From the NCBI RefSeq assembly GCF_002272135.1, contig NZ_NPBF01000035.1, positions 27,200 through 91,199 of the forward strand: a stretch of 64,000 bases of DNA. The letters are read 5' to 3'. Position numbers and translations under genes: made by a program. The notes beneath the pieces were generated by a model. That model searched no databases and was not told the origin of the DNA. It saw nothing but the letters and a program-made list of their open reading frames with translations. Of the stretch, positions 61,237 through 64,000 are shown piece by piece. Source of the DNA: Virgibacillus sp. 7505 (lineage in GTDB: Bacteria > Bacillota > Bacilli > Bacillales > Amphibacillaceae). Numbering within the stretch: the stretch's first letter is position 1; the number at the start of each line of letters is the position of its first letter.

Positions 61237-62457
61237 TCAAGCAAGCGTCTTACCCTTCGTTTCTTCTCCAAGGAGCCAAACTGCCGCTGCAGCAACGAGA
61301 ACTGTTACACAGAATAGAAGGAAAACAGTGCTGACAGATATACCTAACGCGCCTCGATATCCAATCAGCAATGGCCCCAGGATTCCACCGATCCTCCCGG
61401 CAGTTGCTGCGATTCCCGAGCCTGTTGCACGGATGGCAGTAGGATACTGCTCAGGGGTATAAGCGTATAAAATACCGTAAGCTCCCAGATTGAAGAACGA
61501 AAGCAGCATGCCCGCCGTCAGCAGCATGCCTGCTGACTCCGCATTGCCGAACAGCACTGCGCTGATGGCCGTACCTACCAGATAAATGATAAGTATCGGC
61601 TTCCTGCCCACCTTCTCAATCAGCCAAGCAGCAGAGAAGTAACCTGGCAGCTGGGCGAGTGTCATGATCAAGACGTACTCGAAGCTCCGCACCATATCGA
61701 ATCCTTTTTCTACCATTACGCTCGGCAGCCACAGAAACATGCCATAGTAGCTGAGCATAATGCAGAACCAAACAATCCAGAGCATCAGGCTCCGTTTAGC
61801 AAATCCTTTCGCCAGCAATTGACGGATACCCGACATGACAGAAGTTTTTTGTTTCAGCTTCGTATAAGACGGTGAATCCGGCAGATTCTTACGAAGAAAG
61901 ACCGCGAATAACGCAGGTATAGCTGTCAGCAAGAGAGCAACTCTCCAGCCGTAATCCGGGATGACGAAGTAAGAGATAATTGCCGCAAGCAGCCAGCCGA
62001 CAGCCCAGAAGCTCTCCAGCAGCACGACCATGCGTCCCCGTCTCTCTGGTGCTACTGACTCCGACACTAATGTAGATGCAACCGGCAGCTCCCCGCCGAG
62101 TCCTGCACCGATAAAGAAGCGCAGCACAACGAAAATAAAGTAAGAAGCTGCCAAAGCAGATAATCCGCTCGCTATGGAGAAAATCAAAATCGTGATCATA
62201 AAGACCGTCCGCCGGCCTATACGGTCCGCCATAATTCCGAATACAAATGCCCCAACAGCCATTCCGATGCTATTGATACTGCCAATCCAGCCCGCTTGCT
62301 GGGATGATAATCCCCAGTCCAATGTCAGCGCCGTAATAATAAAAGATAAAATACCAACATCCATTGCATCAAACAACCAGCCTGTTCCGACAATCCCGAG
62401 CAGTTTTCGTTCTGAAATCGGTTTAGTTGTTTTATGACCTGCTACTGTTCGTTCCAT
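61237..62457 (-). CDS. niaP: Niacin transporter NiaP
   Basis: A 406-residue MFS permease importing nicotinate. It matches B. subtilis NiaP (YceI) closely: ISERKLLGIVGTGWLFDAMD, GLGGELPVASTLVSE, YYGMFLWLPSVM, YAYTPEQYPTAIRATGSG. A NiaR-type operator overlaps its promoter region. Together with pncB at the other end of the window it completes nicotinate uptake and activation. The ATG at 62457 follows GAGGTG. Confidence 0.93.
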   Translation of the reverse strand: MERTVAGHKTTKPISERKLLGIVGTGWLFDAMDVGILSFIITALTLDWGLSSQQAGWIGSINSIGMAVGAFVFGIMADRIGRRTVFMITILIFSIASGLSALAASYFIFVVLRFFIGAGLGGELPVASTLVSESVAPERRGRMVVLLESFWAVGWLLAAIISYFVIPDYGWRVALLLTAIPALFAVFLRKNLPDSPSYTKLKQKTSVMSGIRQLLAKGFAKRSLMLWIVWFCIMLSYYGMFLWLPSVMVEKGFDMVRSFEYVLIMTLAQLPGYFSAAWLIEKVGRKPILIIYLVGTAISAVLFGNAESAGMLLTAGMLLSFFNLGAYGILYAYTPEQYPTAIRATGSGIAATAGRIGGILGPLLIGYRGALGISVSTVFLLFCVTVLVAAAAVWLLGEETKGKTLA

Positions 62458-62498
62458 TCCAGCACCTCTGTGAAAAGTATTATGTGACACATCAAGTT

Positions 62499-62521
62499 TA
62501 CAGGTGTCTTGACACTTTGTA
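62499..62521. promoter_or_regulatory. NiaR-type operator upstream of niaP
   Basis: TACAAAGTGTCAAGACACCTGTA, a palindrome with GTGTC..GACAC core, fits the NiaR (YrxA) motif that represses niacin genes in Bacilli. It lies within the spacer of a plausible promoter TTTACA-17-TAAACT, so bound NiaR with niacin would block transcription. Confidence 0.75.
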
Positions 62522-62564
62522 AATCAGTTACAGCGGTATTTTTACCTAAAATAGCAGCAGCCAT

Positions 62565-62590
62565 GAAAAAAGCTGCCTTACTCGGCAGCT
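62565..62590 (-). terminator. Terminator of the CtaG-like operon
   Basis: Minus-strand AAAAGCTGCC/GGCAGCTTTT stem with TTTTTT; it contains the stop codon. Confidence 0.85.
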
Positions 62591-63342
62591 TTTGCAGCAG
62601 ATAATGAAGTTTTAGGTGCAGCAGCTTGATACCATTGCCAGCATAAAATGACGATTATAGTGAGATCGATCAGATCACCGCCATAGTACATTAACATTGC
62701 TGCCTGCTGTGCATCTGCAGGAGCTATGCCCATAGGCGGATTCGCGTACAAATACTTCGACAGTATGCCGTGTCCTGCAAGGGCAAAGACAAATACGATC
62801 ACCCGGTAAAGATAGCTCTTCCGGTATGGGACGGGATCTGTATACAACATAGCCAGCGTGAATAAATATCCCGCAGCAAATACATGCAGATGAACCAGCA
62901 TCGAAACCACGGCTGATTCATGCATGAGATGGAATAGGTGCGTTGTATAGAGAAGCCATAGACCTCCGATATTCAGTACGGCTGCAGTGATCGGATGAAT
63001 GAGGAAACGTGCATATCTGCTGCGAAAAACACGGGAGACTGACCTTGCTCCCGATTGCGAAAGCGCGCGCAGGAGCAAGGTTACAGGCTGCGATAAGACG
63101 AGCAGCAAGGGAGCAAGCATCCCGAGCAGCAAATGCCCAATCATATGATAGACAAAGCTATGATGCGCATGCATGGCTATTGGCCCTGCAACAGCCTGAA
63201 GGCCGATTACAATGCCGCTTACAAATAACACAAGCTTGCGCAGCGGCCAGGTTTTGAAGCGCTTCGCAGAATACTTCATTGCCAGCAGATAAGACAGTAT
63301 ACAGCAGGAGGCTATAATCAGAGCTAATCTTTCAACGTACAT
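62578..63342 (-). CDS. Cytochrome c oxidase assembly-like membrane protein (caa3 CtaG family)
   Basis: A 254-residue protein with seven membrane segments and conserved helix histidines (AMHAHHSFVYHMIGHLLLGM, HLFHLMHE, LVHLHVFAAG, YYGGDLIDL). This is the CtaG_caa3 family, involved in maturing the copper site of caa3 oxidase in Bacillus. No oxidase subunit genes are adjacent; here it is paired with a DUF2243 gene, overlapping by 11 bases, so it may be a paralogue with another role. Confidence 0.83.
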   Translation of the reverse strand: MYVERLALIIASCCILSYLLAMKYSAKRFKTWPLRKLVLFVSGIVIGLQAVAGPIAMHAHHSFVYHMIGHLLLGMLAPLLLVLSQPVTLLLRALSQSGARSVSRVFRSRYARFLIHPITAAVLNIGGLWLLYTTHLFHLMHESAVVSMLVHLHVFAAGYLFTLAMLYTDPVPYRKSYLYRVIVFVFALAGHGILSKYLYANPPMGIAPADAQQAAMLMYYGGDLIDLTIIVILCWQWYQAAAPKTSLSAAKAAE

Positions 63343-63787
63343 GCTCTTTCCCCCTCGAAAGACGGATACACCAAATACCCGCTGCTATCAACAGGACAGC
63401 GATGATGTTCCAAACCAAGTCATAATAGAAGATATCGACTCCATAACGAATCTGGTGAATGCGGAACAACTTATGCTGAATCAGGCCATCATACAGCTGG
63501 AAGACACCACTTCCCACCAAAACAGCACCACTCCATCTAAGCGGAATAAGACCTCTGCGTCTGCGAAGATCAGCAAAAAGGAACAATCCTCCAACCGTCG
63601 CAAACCAGCTCAGCGCATGAAAGAAACCATCCGATACAAGCCCCAAAGTCGTAGAAGACAAATCGTAAAAATGATGCCAATGCAAAAGCTGATGAAACAC
63701 AGCTTCATCGATGAATGCAACCAGACCAACACCGAACATAAATCCAGAAAAGATATTCCTGCGTTTATATGTAGATCTATCCTCCAT
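63332..63787 (-). CDS. DUF2243 membrane protein
   Basis: A 151-residue protein with four membrane segments and the DUF2243 pattern GFGVG-like SGFMFGVGLVAFIDEAVFHQLLHWHHFYD and FQLYDGLIQHKLFRIHQIRYG. DUF2243 genes are regularly adjacent to CtaG-like genes. His-rich helix ends suggest metal or heme handling, which is inference. Confidence 0.85.
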   Translation of the reverse strand: MEDRSTYKRRNIFSGFMFGVGLVAFIDEAVFHQLLHWHHFYDLSSTTLGLVSDGFFHALSWFATVGGLFLFADLRRRRGLIPLRWSGAVLVGSGVFQLYDGLIQHKLFRIHQIRYGVDIFYYDLVWNIIAVLLIAAGIWCIRLSRGKEHVR

Positions 63788-63848
63788 TCGTATCCTCCTA
63801 CCAAAAGACTTTTATCTAAACTGTTTCCCGATTGGCTTAAGAATAAAC

Positions 63849-63881
63849 AAAAAAGGCATAGGAGATTTACTCCTATGCCTT
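63849..63881 (-). terminator. Second terminator downstream of the tRNA
   Basis: Minus-strand AAGGCATAGGA/TCCTATGCCTT perfect stem followed by TTTTTTG. Confidence 0.9.
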
Positions 63882-63889
63882 AAAATGAA

Positions 63890-63915
63890 AAAAAACCGCC
63901 CAGATGGACGATTTT
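63890..63915 (-). terminator. First terminator downstream of the tRNA
   Basis: Minus-strand ATCGTCC/GGGCGGT stem (with wobble pairs) followed by eight T, directly after tRNA-Ala. Confidence 0.75.
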
Positions 63916-63924
63916 TCATATGAG

Positions 63925-63997
63925 TGGAGCCTAGCGGGATCGAACCGCTGACCTCCTGCGTGCAAGGCAGGCGCTCTCCCAGCTGAGCTAAGGCCCC
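63925..63997 (-). tRNA. tRNA-Ala (TGC anticodon)
   Basis: A complete cloverleaf of 73 bases on the minus strand: acceptor GGGGCCT/AGGCTCC with discriminator A, D arm AGCTCAGCTGGGAGAGC, anticodon stem CCTGC/GCAGG with loop CTTGCAC giving TGC, and T arm GCGGTTCGATCCCGC. CCA is not encoded. Two terminators follow, so it is the last gene of a tRNA or rRNA operon that starts beyond the window. Confidence 0.97.
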
Positions 63998-64000
63998 ATT

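Noticed and set aside
1..64000. CRISPR array, prophage or integrative element
   Set aside because: No regularly spaced repeats, no phage structural genes and no attachment-site repeats flanking the single tRNA were seen.

Overview
The window is chromosomal DNA from a Gram-positive, endospore-forming Bacillota bacterium of the Bacillaceae type. The evidence is a sigW-rsiW / cdaA-cdaR-glmM-glmS block in the Bacillus order, a Spo0E-like peptide, HU, a thiamine operon laid out as in Bacillus, strong AGGAGG ribosome binding sites, a perfect CcpA cre site, and five cis-acting RNA elements typical of Bacilli (SAM-I, TPP and adenine riboswitches, glmS ribozyme, leader terminators). The genus cannot be fixed from sequence reading alone; a halotolerant Bacillaceae such as Terribacillus would fit, but that is a guess.

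Region by region. 1-11.4 kb: housekeeping and small accessory genes (kinase-like protein, HU, pncB, a glycerate kinase operon, a MerR/TipAS regulator with a 19-bp-spacer promoter, Nudix and Eis-like acetyltransferase, DMT transporter, an Excalibur coiled-coil protein, two aldo/keto reductases). 11.6-20.1 kb: a LytTR-DUF3021-ABC exporter operon, a recombinase-like protein without catalytic residues divergent from a SulP-UspA operon, a GNAT and two zinc-ribbon membrane proteins. 20.2-25.6 kb: hom under a SAM-I riboswitch and tenI-thiO-thiS-thiG-thiF under a TPP riboswitch. 25.7-38.6 kb: twin SDR dehydrogenases, a hydrolase/Nudix operon ending in a broken DinB gene, pbuE under an adenine riboswitch, several transporters, and an overlapping EAL/GGDEF cyclic-di-GMP gene pair.

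The most notable locus is 38.9-42.5 kb. One strand encodes a lipase with an N-terminal catalytic domain and a C-terminal helical tail ending in an FxxxD motif, followed by a small helical protein. This matches the reverse-domain type VII secreted phospholipase TslA and its TlaA helpers known from Staphylococcus. Divergently, after only 46 bp, lies an array of five related DUF1433-like lipoprotein genes, the class expected for its immunity protein TilA: three are intact, one is broken by an apparent 5-bp deletion, and one is an internally deleted remnant. No secretion core genes (EssC, EsxA and others) are in the window.

42.5-64 kb: transporters, a secreted GH43 arabinanase with a cre site, the linearmycin-type two-component/ABC system (lnrJKLMN-like), glmS with its ribozyme, glmM, the c-di-AMP genes cdaA-cdaR, sigW-rsiW with an autoregulatory SigW promoter, the niacin transporter niaP with a NiaR-type operator, a cytochrome oxidase assembly-like pair, and a tRNA-Ala at the right edge that probably belongs to a larger RNA operon outside the window.
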